Part shown: positions 27,206-36,394 of the stretch, in pieces
Layout: every line of letters begins with the position of its first letter
How positions within the stretch are numbered: position 1 is the first letter of the stretch
Program-made: the position numbers and the translations under genes
Notes under the pieces: generated by a model
Database searches by the model: none
Seen by the model: the letters and a program-made list of their open reading frames with translations, nothing else
Told to the model about the DNA's origin: nothing
NCBI RefSeq assembly: GCF_900112255.1
Contig: NZ_FOLE01000001.1
Coordinates: forward strand, 310,001-374,000
From: Flexibacter flexilis DSM 6793
GTDB taxonomy: Bacteria; Bacteroidota; Bacteroidia; Cytophagales; Flexibacteraceae
Direction of reading: 5' to 3'
Length of the DNA: 64,000 bases

Positions 27206-27530
27206 CGTTCTTGGTCAGTATAGATTGAATTAAATATGTATCGGAGTTTTGCTGCAAAATAGTGCTTTGTTATTGCTCTGTGTTACATTTTGCGGCGCGA
27301 AGTTAGCATTTTAATTATGAAAGAATGGAATCTTTGTCATACAAAAGCCTGCAAGACGATTTCTATCATGATAATTTAGATTTTGATAAGCCCGAAATAA
27401 AAAAATAAGCCTTTTATTTTCAAGAAATTAAGCAACTATAAGCACGCAAATTCAATCAGAAAAAGGCTGCCCAGCAGCAGCCTTTTATCCTAATATAAAA
27501 CTAAAACTCTATTTGTTTCAAACGCTAATT
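27206..27530. other. intergenic region between serS and hslU
   Basis: The 325 bp contain the serS upstream region and the hslU terminator at 27461-27486. A 27-codon ATG ORF at 27325-27408 on the plus strand (acidic, ending DKPEIKK) was seen but has no support. Confidence 0.5.
27461..27486 (-). terminator. terminator of hslU
   Basis: AAAGGCTGC, a CCAGCA-type loop and GCAGCCTTT form a 9-bp G/C-rich stem. On the minus strand it is followed by TTTCTGATT, 45 bp past the hslU stop. Confidence 0.65.
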
Positions 27531-28880
27531 TTACAAAATATATTGGCTTAAATCACGGTTTTTGGCAAGCCCCGACAAGCGTTCTTCCACGATTTTTGGC
27601 GTAACGGTCAGGTGCACGTTTGCCCCAATTACATCAGGAATATCAAACATAAATTCGTTGAGCAAATGGCTCATTACCGTATGCAAACGCCTTGCGCCAA
27701 TATTTTCTACATCGCTGTTGAGCTGATAGGCAATTTCGGCAATTTTCATAAGTGCTTCATCTTCAAAAGAAAGCGTTACATCTTCGGCAGCAAGCAAGGC
27801 TTCATATTGCTTGGTGAGGGCATTTTTGGGCGTTTTGAGAATTTGATAAAAATCTTCTTTGGTGAGGCTATTTAGCTCCACGCGAATCGGGAAACGGCCT
27901 TGCAATTCGGGAATCAAATCCGAAGGCTTGGACACATGAAACGCCCCCGCCGCAATAAACAAAATATGATCTGTGTTAATAATGCCATGTTTGGTATTAA
28001 CGGCACTGCCTTCTACTATCGGCAACAAATCGCGTTGCACACCTTCGCGGCTCACATCTGCGCCACCGCCACTACGGCCACTGTTAGCGATTTTATCTAT
28101 TTCATCAATAAAAATAATGCCTGTGTTTTCGGCTTTGCGAATGGCCTCATCTTTCACCTCGTCCATGTCGATGAGCTTGGCGGCTTCTTCTTCCAGCAGC
28201 AAACGACGTGCTTCGGCAATGCTTACTTTGCGTTTGCGCGTGCGGTTGGGCATGATGCTATTCATCATTTCTTGAATATTCATCATGGAGCTATCGTCCA
28301 TACCAATAGGGCCAATCATACCTACGCCTGTGCCGCTATTTTGAGATACATTAATTTCTATTTTGCGTTCTTCCAGCTCTCCATTACGGATTTTCTCACG
28401 AAAACGCTCCCGTGTTTGTTCGTTTAGCGCGTGGTCTTCATTCGTATTTTTAACTGGCGGAATCAGCGCATCGAGAATAATGTCTTCCACGGCGGCAGCG
28501 GCTTTTTGCTTTACGGTTTCTTTCTTTTGGGTCTTGACCATATTCACCGCCGACTCTACCAAATCACGCACCATACTTTCCACATCACGCCCCACATATC
28601 CTACTTCCGTAAATTTGGAGGCTTCTACCTTGATAAATGGCGCATCTGCAATTTTGGCAAGACGGCGAGCGATTTCGGTTTTGCCCACACCCGTAGCTCC
28701 AATCATCAGGATATTATTCGGAACGATTTCGCGCTGCATTTCAGGGGCGGCATTCATGCGTCGCCAGCGATTACGCAAAGCGATGGCCACATTTCGTTTG
28801 GCTTCGTGTTGGCCAATGATATATTTGTCGAGTTCCTCTACGATTTGTCTCGGAGTCAGATAAGATGTATTGTCTATCAT
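27531..28880 (-). CDS. hslU: ATP-dependent protease ATPase subunit HslU
   Basis: The AAA+ unfoldase ring that feeds proteins to the HslV peptidase. I start at the ATG at 28880 (MIDNTSYLTPRQIVEELDKY), the family N-terminus, giving 449 residues. Walker A is GATGVGKT (61-68). The I-domain is partly visible as a charged, lower-complexity part (about 140-230), followed by Walker B (GIIFIDEIDKIA) and the sensor regions (LQGRFPIRVELNSLT, ENIGARRLHTVMSHLLNEF). The C-terminus ends LSQYIL, as needed to dock on HslV. No hslV lies next to it on either side, which is unusual compared with the hslVU operons of other phyla. Confidence 0.97.
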   Translation of the reverse strand: MIDNTSYLTPRQIVEELDKYIIGQHEAKRNVAIALRNRWRRMNAAPEMQREIVPNNILMIGATGVGKTEIARRLAKIADAPFIKVEASKFTEVGYVGRDVESMVRDLVESAVNMVKTQKKETVKQKAAAAVEDIILDALIPPVKNTNEDHALNEQTRERFREKIRNGELEERKIEINVSQNSGTGVGMIGPIGMDDSSMMNIQEMMNSIMPNRTRKRKVSIAEARRLLLEEEAAKLIDMDEVKDEAIRKAENTGIIFIDEIDKIANSGRSGGGADVSREGVQRDLLPIVEGSAVNTKHGIINTDHILFIAAGAFHVSKPSDLIPELQGRFPIRVELNSLTKEDFYQILKTPKNALTKQYEALLAAEDVTLSFEDEALMKIAEIAYQLNSDVENIGARRLHTVMSHLLNEFMFDIPDVIGANVHLTVTPKIVEERLSGLAKNRDLSQYIL

Positions 28881-29114
28881 CTGCGATAGGTGGGTTTTAG
28901 TTGTTTGTATCAAAACAAAGTTAAAGAAATAAGTTTATAGCATTATTTTTCAGATAAATATTTGAAAATAAATAACTTAAAACAAATAAAAATATTAAAT
29001 AGTATTAAATTTTTAATTTAAAAAATGACTAAAATTTTACCATATAATCGCCTAAATAACGACAAAGTTTGTGATTTTGTCCGTATAAATTTAGAAAATA
29101 AGTAAAGTATTGCA

Positions 29115-29122
29115 TACCTTTG
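29115..29122 (+). promoter_or_regulatory. -7 box of the polysaccharide operon
   Basis: TACCTTTG, a perfect TAnnTTTG, lies 22 nt upstream of the ATG at 29144. It overlaps the TTG at which the longer open frame begins, so it argues for the internal ATG as the start. No TTTG at the usual spacing was found upstream. Confidence 0.4.
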
Positions 29123-29143
29123 AACTTCGATAGTATTGAGCAA

Positions 29144-30010
29144 ATGAATAAAATAATGAAAGAAAACGAAGAGCACTGGGACTTAGTTGTAAAGCCTAAG
29201 TACAGTTTGTTCGACTTGCATTTGGCAGATTTATGGCGTTATAAAGACTTGATTATGCTTTTTGTTCGTCGCGACATTATAGCCACTTATAAGCAAACAA
29301 TCTTGGGGCCACTTTGGTTTGTTATCCAACCCCTGATGATGACCCTGATTTACACGCTGGTGTTTGGCCGAGTGGCTAATATCCCGACAGATGGTGTAGA
29401 GCCGCCTATGATGTTTTTCTTGTCGGGCGTTATTCTTTGGAATTATTTTGCCACCTGCCTTACCAAAACCGCTAACACGTTTGTCGCCAATGCGGGGATG
29501 TTTGGCAAAGTTTACTTTCCTCGACTGACAGTGCCTGTCTCTGTCATGATTAGCAATTTGGTCAGTATGGGCATACAATTTGGACTATTTGTTGTCCTTT
29601 CAGTTTATTTTGCATTTACAGGCAGCACGATTCACATCACAGGCTACATTCTATTGCTCCCTATTCTGATTTTATTGTTGGCCATTTTGAGTTTGGGTTT
29701 AGGGATTATCATTTCCGCACTCACCACCAAATACCGCGATTTATCTTATTTTTTAGCTTTCGGGGTGCAGCTTTTGATGTTTGCTACGCCAGTAGTTTAT
29801 CCTTCCTCTTTTGTTTCTGAAAAATATCGCTGGATTATACAGTTTAACCCCATCGCTCCCATCATTGACGGTTTTCGTAGTGCTTATTTCGGAACAGGCT
29901 ATTTTGACTGGAGTGGTTTGGCCTATACCAGTGTTTTTTCCCTTGTTACGCTGTCCGTTGGCATCGTACTCTTTAACAAGGTAGAAAAAACATTTATGGA
30001 TACGGTCTAA
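29144..30010 (+). CDS. ABC-2 polysaccharide export permease (Wzm-like)
   Basis: A 288-residue inner-membrane permease with six hydrophobic segments. Family marks are LWRYKDLIMLFVRRDIIATY and KQTILGPLWFVIQPLMMTLI at the N-terminal amphipathic/first-helix region, FLSGVILWNYFATCL, and the last part VVYPSSFVSEKYRWIIQFNP. It pairs with the Wzt-like ATPase at 32687 to export a lipid-linked polysaccharide (O-antigen or capsule). I chose the ATG at 29144 over the TTG-started longer frame because a promoter box overlaps the latter. It is the first gene of a five-gene operon. Confidence 0.92.
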   Translation: MNKIMKENEEHWDLVVKPKYSLFDLHLADLWRYKDLIMLFVRRDIIATYKQTILGPLWFVIQPLMMTLIYTLVFGRVANIPTDGVEPPMMFFLSGVILWNYFATCLTKTANTFVANAGMFGKVYFPRLTVPVSVMISNLVSMGIQFGLFVVLSVYFAFTGSTIHITGYILLLPILILLLAILSLGLGIIISALTTKYRDLSYFLAFGVQLLMFATPVVYPSSFVSEKYRWIIQFNPIAPIIDGFRSAYFGTGYFDWSGLAYTSVFSLVTLSVGIVLFNKVEKTFMDTV

Positions 30011-30049
30011 ATATCACCTAATCACAGAAATACCAAAACCAAAGCATCT

Positions 30050-30943
30050 ATGATGAAGGTTAGCGTTTGCATGATTACTTATAATCACGAACAGTACATT
30101 GCCCAAGCGATAGAGAGCATCATTGGACAACAAACAGACTTTGATTATGAGTTAATTATTGGCGAAGATTGCTCCAAAGACGGAACACGCAGTATATGCG
30201 TGGACTATCAACAAAAATACCCTGACAAAATTAAACTTGTACTACATAATCCCAACGTAGGAATGCTCCCCAACTTCTTATCTGTATTGGATAAATGTGA
30301 AGGAGAATTTGTGGCGATGTGCGAAGGAGACGACTATTGGACGGATGTGCACAAGCTACAAAAGCAAGTAGATTTTTTCAACAAAAACCCTGATTATACC
30401 GTCAATTTTCATTCCTTGCAATTGATGGTAAACGGAGAAATACAAACGCCAGCCTTTTTACCCAAAAATACATTTTCGATAGAAGACCTTATCAAAAGTA
30501 ATTTTATCGGGACAGCATCGGTCATGTTCCGATTCCAAAAGCCATTTTCTTTACCAAATTGGTTTGTAGAATTACCTTTTGGAGACTGGACACTGCACAT
30601 TATCAATGCCAACAAAGGAAAAGTTGGCTACCTGCCAGAACATTTGGGCGTGTACCGAATCCATGCGGGCGGCAATTGGTCTAATGCTCGTGCCTCTGCC
30701 CTCAAACAGGAATTAGTGAAAGTGAAATTCTACAATCATATCAGCCATTATCTGGCATCTAAGTATGATCGTGTTATTTCTGTCGAAAAAATTAAACTTT
30801 GGAATAATATACTCAATCACTCCGACATCGCCATTCCGACAAAAGAAATCATAACAGACATAACAAACTGTCTTCAGTCCTTCGGGAAAATAGACAATGC
30901 CACACGGGCTACTGGTAGCAAAAGTAACCGTAAAACTGGTTAA
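30050..30943 (+). CDS. family 2 glycosyltransferase
   Basis: A 297-residue GT-A enzyme, likely acting on the cytosolic face of the inner membrane. The nucleotide-sugar binding start is KVSVCMITYNHEQYIAQAIE (the true start may be the second Met, 30053), followed by YELIIGEDCSKDGT and the DXD-like CEGDDYWTD (about residues 84-92). A C-terminal helical part carries GVYRIHAGGNWSNARASALK, typical of GT2 enzymes of surface polysaccharide clusters. The donor and acceptor cannot be deduced. It lies 39 bp after the permease and 33 bp before the aminotransferase. Confidence 0.9.
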   Translation: MMKVSVCMITYNHEQYIAQAIESIIGQQTDFDYELIIGEDCSKDGTRSICVDYQQKYPDKIKLVLHNPNVGMLPNFLSVLDKCEGEFVAMCEGDDYWTDVHKLQKQVDFFNKNPDYTVNFHSLQLMVNGEIQTPAFLPKNTFSIEDLIKSNFIGTASVMFRFQKPFSLPNWFVELPFGDWTLHIINANKGKVGYLPEHLGVYRIHAGGNWSNARASALKQELVKVKFYNHISHYLASKYDRVISVEKIKLWNNILNHSDIAIPTKEIITDITNCLQSFGKIDNATRATGSKSNRKTG

Positions 30944-30976
30944 ATCTTTGTTCAAAAAACATTAGCAGTTACTTCT

Positions 30977-32056
30977 ATGATAAATGTTACTAAGCCCTTT
31001 TTGCCTCCTATTGAAGAATATCAAAAATATGTTCAGGGGATTTGGGAACGTACGTGGCTAACCAATAACGGGCCATTGGTCAATGAATTAGAACTTAAAC
31101 TAAAAGAATATTTAGACGTTCCCCATTTGTTTTTTTTGGGGAATGGGACTATCGCTTTACAAATTGCGATCAAGGCTTTAGATCTTAAAGGGGAGATTAT
31201 CACTACGCCATTTTCGTATGTGGCCACTACCTCCAGCATTGCGTGGGAAAACTGCAAGCCTGTTTTTGTGGATATTGACCCCAAAACATTTAATATCAAT
31301 GCCGATTTGATTGAGGCAGCCATCACCGAAAACACATCGGGCATTATGGCAACGCACGTGTACGGCAACCCCTGCGATGTAGAAAAAATACAGGCCATTG
31401 CCGACAAATACAAACTCAAAGTAATTTATGACGGAGCGCACGCCTTCGCCACCAAATACGCGGGCGAATCGGTTTTGAATTATGGCGACATCACGACTTT
31501 GAGTTTCCATGCCACCAAATTATTTCATACCACAGAAGGCGGCGCAGCCGTTACGCCGAATGCAGAAGTGGCCAAGAAAATAGCCTATTTGCGCAATTTT
31601 GGTCATGCCACACCAGAATCATTTCACGGCATTGGTGTCAATGGCAAAAATTCTGAGTTTCATGCGGCGATGGGTTTGTGTAACCTCAAATACATCGACC
31701 AAATCCGCCGTCGCCGCAAAGAGCTTTCGGACTATTACGATACTAAATTACAGTTGCTGCGCCATACCAAACCCAGCATTCAGGCCAAAGCGGAGTTCAA
31801 TTACAGTTATTATGCGATTGTGTTAGAAAGCGAAACGGCACTACTCAAAGCCGTAGAAGCCTTAAATCTTCAATGGATTTATCCGCGTCGTTATTTCTAT
31901 CCGTCGTTAGCTACGCTGAATTATGTAGAACAAACACCTATGCCTATTACTGACGATATTTGTCGTAGAGTATTGTGTTTGCCTCTTTTCCACGAGCTTA
32001 CGTTTGAGGAAATAGATATGATTGCAAGAGTATTGTTACGTAGTCAAAATTATTAG
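30977..32056 (+). CDS. DegT/DnrJ/EryC1/StrS family sugar aminotransferase
   Basis: A 359-residue PLP enzyme that aminates a nucleotide-linked keto-sugar. The PLP lysine is Lys181 in LSFHATKLFHTTEGGA. YDGAHAFATKY (151-161) holds the PLP-ring contacts, and the N-terminus has FLGNGTIALQIAI and TTPFSYVATTSSIAWENCKP. With the hexapeptide acyltransferase 6 bp downstream it would make an N-acylated amino sugar, which is the usual reason these two genes are paired (compare FdtB/FdtC or WecE-type pathways). The exact sugar is unknown, as no dehydratase gene is present in the window. Confidence 0.93.
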   Translation: MINVTKPFLPPIEEYQKYVQGIWERTWLTNNGPLVNELELKLKEYLDVPHLFFLGNGTIALQIAIKALDLKGEIITTPFSYVATTSSIAWENCKPVFVDIDPKTFNINADLIEAAITENTSGIMATHVYGNPCDVEKIQAIADKYKLKVIYDGAHAFATKYAGESVLNYGDITTLSFHATKLFHTTEGGAAVTPNAEVAKKIAYLRNFGHATPESFHGIGVNGKNSEFHAAMGLCNLKYIDQIRRRRKELSDYYDTKLQLLRHTKPSIQAKAEFNYSYYAIVLESETALLKAVEALNLQWIYPRRYFYPSLATLNYVEQTPMPITDDICRRVLCLPLFHELTFEEIDMIARVLLRSQNY

Positions 32057-32062
32057 TAGCTT

Positions 32063-32632
32063 ATGGGTTTCCTTTCTCAAATACAACTAGAAGCACTTAA
32101 TTTCAGGCATTTAGGAAAAAACGTACTCATTTCGGATAAAGCATCTATTTATAATGCTGCGAATATTTCGATTGGGGATAATTCTCGCATAGATGATTTT
32201 TGTGTAATTTCGGCAGGTGCAGACGGCATCAGTATTGGGCGTTACGTGCACATTGCTTGTTATAGCTCGCTGATAGGCAAAGCACGAATTGAGATGCACG
32301 ATTTTTCGGGACTTTCCTCCAAAGTATCCATTTATTCGAGTAGCGACGACTATTCGGGCAATTACCTAACCAACCCTACAGTACCCAGCGAATTTTCGAA
32401 TGTTATTCACAAACCTGTTGTACTAAAAAAACATGTGATAGTGGGTGCGTCTGCGGTCATTTTGCCTGGCGTAACAGCCGAAGAAGGCGTGGCTATCGGG
32501 GCGTTTGCGTTGGTGGTTAAAAATTGCGACGCCTTTTCGATTTACGGCGGCATTCCCGCCCGAAAAGTAAAGGAAAGAAGTGTGCAACTATTAGACTTGG
32601 AGCAAAAACTAGCTGAAAAGTATAATTTGTAG
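32063..32632 (+). CDS. hexapeptide-repeat acyltransferase
   Basis: A 189-residue left-handed beta-helix acyltransferase of the WbbJ/NeuD type. Hexapeptide signatures are visible in IYNAANISIGDNSRIDDFCV, ISIGRYVHIACYSSLIGKAR and VIVGASAVILPGVTAEEGVA, closing with FSIYGGIPARKVKERS. It probably acetylates the amino sugar made by the preceding aminotransferase, or another hydroxyl of the exported glycan. The start is 6 bp after the aminotransferase stop, indicating translational coupling. Trimeric cytosolic enzyme by family. Confidence 0.9.
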   Translation: MGFLSQIQLEALNFRHLGKNVLISDKASIYNAANISIGDNSRIDDFCVISAGADGISIGRYVHIACYSSLIGKARIEMHDFSGLSSKVSIYSSSDDYSGNYLTNPTVPSEFSNVIHKPVVLKKHVIVGASAVILPGVTAEEGVAIGAFALVVKNCDAFSIYGGIPARKVKERSVQLLDLEQKLAEKYNL

Positions 32633-32686
32633 CCTACTATTTTCTACATTTAAGTATCTATTTTTAAAGTCTATTCATTAGAAGAG

Positions 32687-33952
32687 ATGAGCAATACAGT
32701 TATTAGAGTCGAGCAAGTGGCCAAACAGTATCGTTTGGGTGAGGTTGGAAGCGGTACGCTTCAGGAAGATTTCAAACGCTGGTGGGACAAACTCAGAGGA
32801 AATAATACCCATGATGCACTAACGGCTGCTGATAGCAGAGAGGGGGAATTAGTGTGGGCTTTGCAAGACATTAATTTTGAAATAAAACAGGGCGAGGCCG
32901 TTGGTGTAGTCGGGCGTAATGGTGCGGGCAAATCTACCTTGCTCAAAATTTTATCGCGTGTTACTGCTCCTACTTCTGGCCAAATAAAAGTAAAAGGGCG
33001 TATTGCTTCTCTCTTGGAAGTAGGCACAGGTTTTCACCCAGACCTTACAGGACGTGAAAATATCTTCTTGAACGGCGCGATTTTGGGCATGACCAAACAC
33101 GAAATTCGCAGTAAGTTTGATGAGATTGTGGCCTTTTCAGGTGTAGAAAAATACATCGATACTCCCGTAAAGCGTTATAGTAGTGGTATGTATGTGCGTT
33201 TGGCCTTTGCTGTTGCGGCACATTTAGAACCCGAAATCTTGATTATCGACGAAGTTTTGGCCGTTGGAGATTCTGTTTTTCAACAAAAATGTATCGACAA
33301 AATGACCGATGTTTGTAACTCAGGGCGTACGATTCTTTTTGTGAGCCATAACATGGTCAGTGTGCAAAATCTCTGTACACGTGGTATTTTCTTGGCTGGC
33401 GGAAAATTACTCGCTGATGATAATATCGGAGCTATCATAGACCTTTATACCAATACCAATGGTAGCTTGCAAGCGGCATCTGCCGAAATTGATTTGACTG
33501 GCATTCCACGCAAAGGCTATGCAGGGCATTTACGTTTCCGCAAAATTTCGTTCCCTTCCAATGGGTTTGAGTTTGGAGAACCAATCAAATTTAATATCCA
33601 ACTAGATACTTTTGATAAAGACTATGCTGTCGATCTCGATTTTGGCATCAATATCAAAGATAAAAACTACGCTAATATTATTCATTGTAGCAATCGTTTT
33701 ATTAACAAAAACTTTGACCATTCATCTGATAATCAGATTTATTCTTTTGAAATAGCCAATAACCTCAAACCAGGCATTTATCTCGTAACATTATTTTTAC
33801 GAAGTAGAGATGTAATTCAGGATTGGTTACAAGAGATTTTGCAAATAGAAATTTATGAAGGAAACCCTTACGGCTATCGTGATTCTTATCAAATACAAGG
33901 CCTGACATTTCCGCTATTTAGCATTGAGCAAAACGAAATTCCAAATATGTAA
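32687..33952 (+). CDS. polysaccharide ABC transporter ATP-binding protein (Wzt-like)
   Basis: A 421-residue ATPase, the partner of the Wzm-like permease. The nucleotide-binding half has Walker A GRNGAGKST (76-84), signature RYSSGMYVRLAFAV, Walker B ILIIDEVLAVGD and the switch His in LFVSHNM. The C-terminal ~150 residues (from about residue 270) are the extra Wzt domain of the O8/O9a type, a beta-sandwich that binds the modified end of the glycan. Its presence suggests that chain-end capping and export are coupled here. The N-terminal ~60 residues have the insertion (FKRWWDKLRGNN) common to the KpsT/Wzt group in Bacteroidota. It is the last gene of the operon, ended by a strong terminator. Confidence 0.92.
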   Translation: MSNTVIRVEQVAKQYRLGEVGSGTLQEDFKRWWDKLRGNNTHDALTAADSREGELVWALQDINFEIKQGEAVGVVGRNGAGKSTLLKILSRVTAPTSGQIKVKGRIASLLEVGTGFHPDLTGRENIFLNGAILGMTKHEIRSKFDEIVAFSGVEKYIDTPVKRYSSGMYVRLAFAVAAHLEPEILIIDEVLAVGDSVFQQKCIDKMTDVCNSGRTILFVSHNMVSVQNLCTRGIFLAGGKLLADDNIGAIIDLYTNTNGSLQAASAEIDLTGIPRKGYAGHLRFRKISFPSNGFEFGEPIKFNIQLDTFDKDYAVDLDFGINIKDKNYANIIHCSNRFINKNFDHSSDNQIYSFEIANNLKPGIYLVTLFLRSRDVIQDWLQEILQIEIYEGNPYGYRDSYQIQGLTFPLFSIEQNEIPNM

Positions 33953-33965
33953 TTGCTGAAAATAA

Positions 33966-34004
33966 CCCAAAACGGGGTGAGTATTTTACTTGCCCCGTTT
34001 TGGG
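33966..34004. terminator. bidirectional terminator after the polysaccharide operon
   Basis: A 12-bp perfect stem, CCCAAAACGGGG and its complement, around a 15-nt loop. The convergent kinase gene ends at 34007. T-runs are weak (only TTTT within the stem). Confidence 0.7.
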
Positions 34005-34006
34005 TG

Positions 34007-35014
34007 CTACTCTTCCCCGCCCAACAGCGGCAGCATCACCGTAAAATATAGCGCATTTTGTAGCACTTCTATATTTTCGGAAGCAATGAGTTTGTAACGG
34101 TTGGCGATGTTGCGCAACCCCACTTTATTAGAATCCACCATCGTGGTTTTCTTTTGAAATTTGTTGCGAACAACCAACTGGCCGCCTTCAATAAAAATAT
34201 CAATGTCCAGTGGTTTAGCCGCCGAAATAACATTGTGTTTGATGGCGTTTTCGACCAAGATCTGAAGCGTCAGCGGCGGAATTTGTTTTTCCAGAAAATC
34301 ATCAGAAATATGGATTTGCGTTTTAATATTCTCCCCAAATCGCATTTTTACCAAAAATAAATACGCTTTGATAAACTTGATTTCTTCGCGCAAAGTGGTC
34401 AGTTCTTGGTCTTTGCTTTGCAAAATATAGCGGTAAACCTGCGAAAGCTCTTGCACATAAGCCACCGCCGTTTTGGGTTCTTCTTCAATAAGCGAAGCCA
34501 AGGTATTGAGGCTATTGAATAGAAAATGCGGGTTTACCTGATTTTTTAAAGAATCTAACTCGGACTGTATGTTTTCGCGTTTGAGCCGCTCGGTCTCGGC
34601 TATCGAATTGGTAAGATGCTCCAACAAATACATACACTCGTAAATCGTACCGATAAAAATAGAAATGAACAATGGGACTTTAAAGTCATCCCAATAGTCG
34701 GCACACCACACATGAAATGCCATGTATATTCCCCACTGATTCACCCAAAAAGCCGCAAAAATATAGAGCAATCCCCAAGCTAGTTGATAGCTAATACGTT
34801 TGAAAGTTTGGTCGTGGCGCGGATAAATGTTGCGTGCCATGTTCATGATCCCAACCGTACCTAACCAATAGGTTGCCGTACAAAAAACGGACACCACCAT
34901 ATACACGCCCAACGTGCGGCCTTTGTCTATGTTCACCACCAACGGAATACAACAGCCCACTATAATAATAGGCAATACATGTTTAAAGTATTCATGCTTT
35001 AGCAAATTCTTCAT
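34007..35014 (-). CDS. LytS-type sensor histidine kinase
   Basis: A 335-residue membrane kinase of the His_kinase (PF06580) type common in Bacteroidota. Four N-terminal membrane segments (about 14-135) are followed by a short coiled coil (about 138-158). The phosphorylated His163 is in QVNPHFLFNSLNTLASL, and the ATP-binding half has PPLTLQILVENAIKHNV and NKVGLRNIANRY. Such kinases normally work with a LytTR response regulator, but none is adjacent. The start ATG at 35014 lies inside the end of the CDF transporter gene (23-bp overlap), so the two are translationally coupled; a metal-linked signal is a reasonable inference. Confidence 0.9.
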   Translation of the reverse strand: MKNLLKHEYFKHVLPIIIVGCCIPLVVNIDKGRTLGVYMVVSVFCTATYWLGTVGIMNMARNIYPRHDQTFKRISYQLAWGLLYIFAAFWVNQWGIYMAFHVWCADYWDDFKVPLFISIFIGTIYECMYLLEHLTNSIAETERLKRENIQSELDSLKNQVNPHFLFNSLNTLASLIEEEPKTAVAYVQELSQVYRYILQSKDQELTTLREEIKFIKAYLFLVKMRFGENIKTQIHISDDFLEKQIPPLTLQILVENAIKHNVISAAKPLDIDIFIEGGQLVVRNKFQKKTTMVDSNKVGLRNIANRYKLIASENIEVLQNALYFTVMLPLLGGEE

Positions 35015-36008
35015 GCTGGGACTGGTGTTTTTCGTTGGGCAAAAGATTTTCCAAACTCCAATTCAAATCTTCTAAACGTGGACTTTGACGCACAGAACAT
35101 TCCGCAATAGGGCAAATCGAGCATGATTTGAACGGAACGCAAGGGTCTGTGTGTACAAACAATTCGGTTTGATCGCCTAGCTCCGCTTTAAGCATTTTTT
35201 CCAGATTAGAGGCTTGCGTATGCGACTGCTCCAGCGTGGAATACCAAGGCAACGTCAGGTGGCAATCTATGTGTAAATTTTGGCCAAATTTCTGCACGCG
35301 CAAATTGTGTATGTCTATCCAGCGCGGCGCACGATTGCGTTTGAGTACGTCAGCCACTTGGTCAAGCGTCTGGTAATCTGCTTCGTCTATCAGTACGCCC
35401 ACCGAGGATTTGAGCATAGAAAAACCTGTAACAACAATATATCCTCCTAACACTAAGGCAACTGCCCCATCTAGCCAAAGCAAATTCGTAAAATAAATAG
35501 CCGCAAGTCCTACCAACAAACCCACGCTTGAAACCGTATCGGTAATCAAATGTTTGCCGTCAGCTTCCATCACCGCCGAGCTGTTTTTTTTGCCTTCTCT
35601 GATGAGCCACCAACCAATTAAGCCATTAAGTACACCTGATAAAACCGTCAAGCCCATACCCCAACCCAACTCCTGCACAACTTGGGGATGAATAATCCCC
35701 GAAACGGCTTCCCAAACAATAAACACACCTGCTACCGAAATCAATGCACCTTCCACACCTGCCGAAACATATTCTAGTTTGCCATGCCCGTAAGGATGCT
35801 TAAGGTCGCGAGGGCGATCTGCGTAGTACAAACTCACGAATGCAAACGCACCCGCCACCACATTGATAATGGATTCGAGTGCATCGGTCAGAATCGCCTG
35901 CGAGTGCGTAAGCCAATAAGCTCCAAACTTGAGGCTCATGAGCAGAAAACTAAACGTCAGGACAAAACCCATTAAGCGTAATTTGCTTTGGGACAAGAAT
36001 GAAATCAT
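34992..36008 (-). CDS. cation diffusion facilitator transporter with Cys-rich tail
   Basis: A 338-residue CDF (FieF/YiiP type) proton-driven exporter of divalent metals such as Zn(II), Fe(II) or Mn(II). I start at the ATG at 36008 (MISFLSQSKLRLMGFV), as the longer frame adds an unrelated 29 residues. Six membrane segments carry the likely site-A residues Asp42, His153 and Asp157 (HLITDTV). HPYGHGKLEY (71-80) marks the loop after segment 2, and the C-terminal ferredoxin-like cytosolic domain includes HIDCHLTLPWYSTLE. Beyond the normal end it has an extra Cys cluster (Cys290, 296, 299, 304) after HTDPC, which could bind metal or an Fe-S cluster. It overlaps the kinase gene. Confidence 0.92.
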   Translation of the reverse strand: MISFLSQSKLRLMGFVLTFSFLLMSLKFGAYWLTHSQAILTDALESIINVVAGAFAFVSLYYADRPRDLKHPYGHGKLEYVSAGVEGALISVAGVFIVWEAVSGIIHPQVVQELGWGMGLTVLSGVLNGLIGWWLIREGKKNSSAVMEADGKHLITDTVSSVGLLVGLAAIYFTNLLWLDGAVALVLGGYIVVTGFSMLKSSVGVLIDEADYQTLDQVADVLKRNRAPRWIDIHNLRVQKFGQNLHIDCHLTLPWYSTLEQSHTQASNLEKMLKAELGDQTELFVHTDPCVPFKSCSICPIAECSVRQSPRLEDLNWSLENLLPNEKHQSQHEEFAKA

Positions 36009-36394
36009 AGTGTCTGGGGGCCTTGCAAACCTTGAAAATAAACAAAAGAATTGATAGCGCAAAAATACAGATTTGCCACGCAAATACAGAGACATTGTAC
36101 CTAATTTGTCAAAAAGCTATCCAAAGCCGCCTATTTGCACGACCAAAAGTATATAAACTCCAACAATAGCCATTAAAAGGGTTTTAACGTTTATTTTATT
36201 ATTTGAAATAAATATAAATAAGATGTGTAAATACTGATATTTAATTGAATAAAGAAGGCGTTCTTTTACATGCTGATATTTGTCAAGAAAAAAAACGATA
36301 TTAGTTTGTAAGTGTGATTTGTTTTTGAATTGCGTGTGTTATATTTGTAGTGCAACAACGCACCAAATATTTAAAATTTGCACCCCTAACACCT
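36009..36394. other. divergent regulatory region between CDF and Crp genes
   Basis: 386 bp, strongly AT-rich. On the minus side a TATTTTTG box (36060-36067) could serve the CDF-kinase pair, although no TTTG lies at the right spacing. On the plus side a good promoter for the Crp gene is at 36318-36347. No ORF is supported in the middle. Confidence 0.6.
36318..36347 (+). promoter_or_regulatory. putative promoter of the Crp/Fnr gene
   Basis: TTTG, 18 nt, then TATATTTG, matching the Bacteroidota consensus. The ATG at 36395 lies 47 nt past the -7 box. Confidence 0.6.

Noticed and set aside
27325-27408. 27-codon ATG ORF in the serS-hslU gap
   Set aside because: Too short, with no promoter or conservation evidence.
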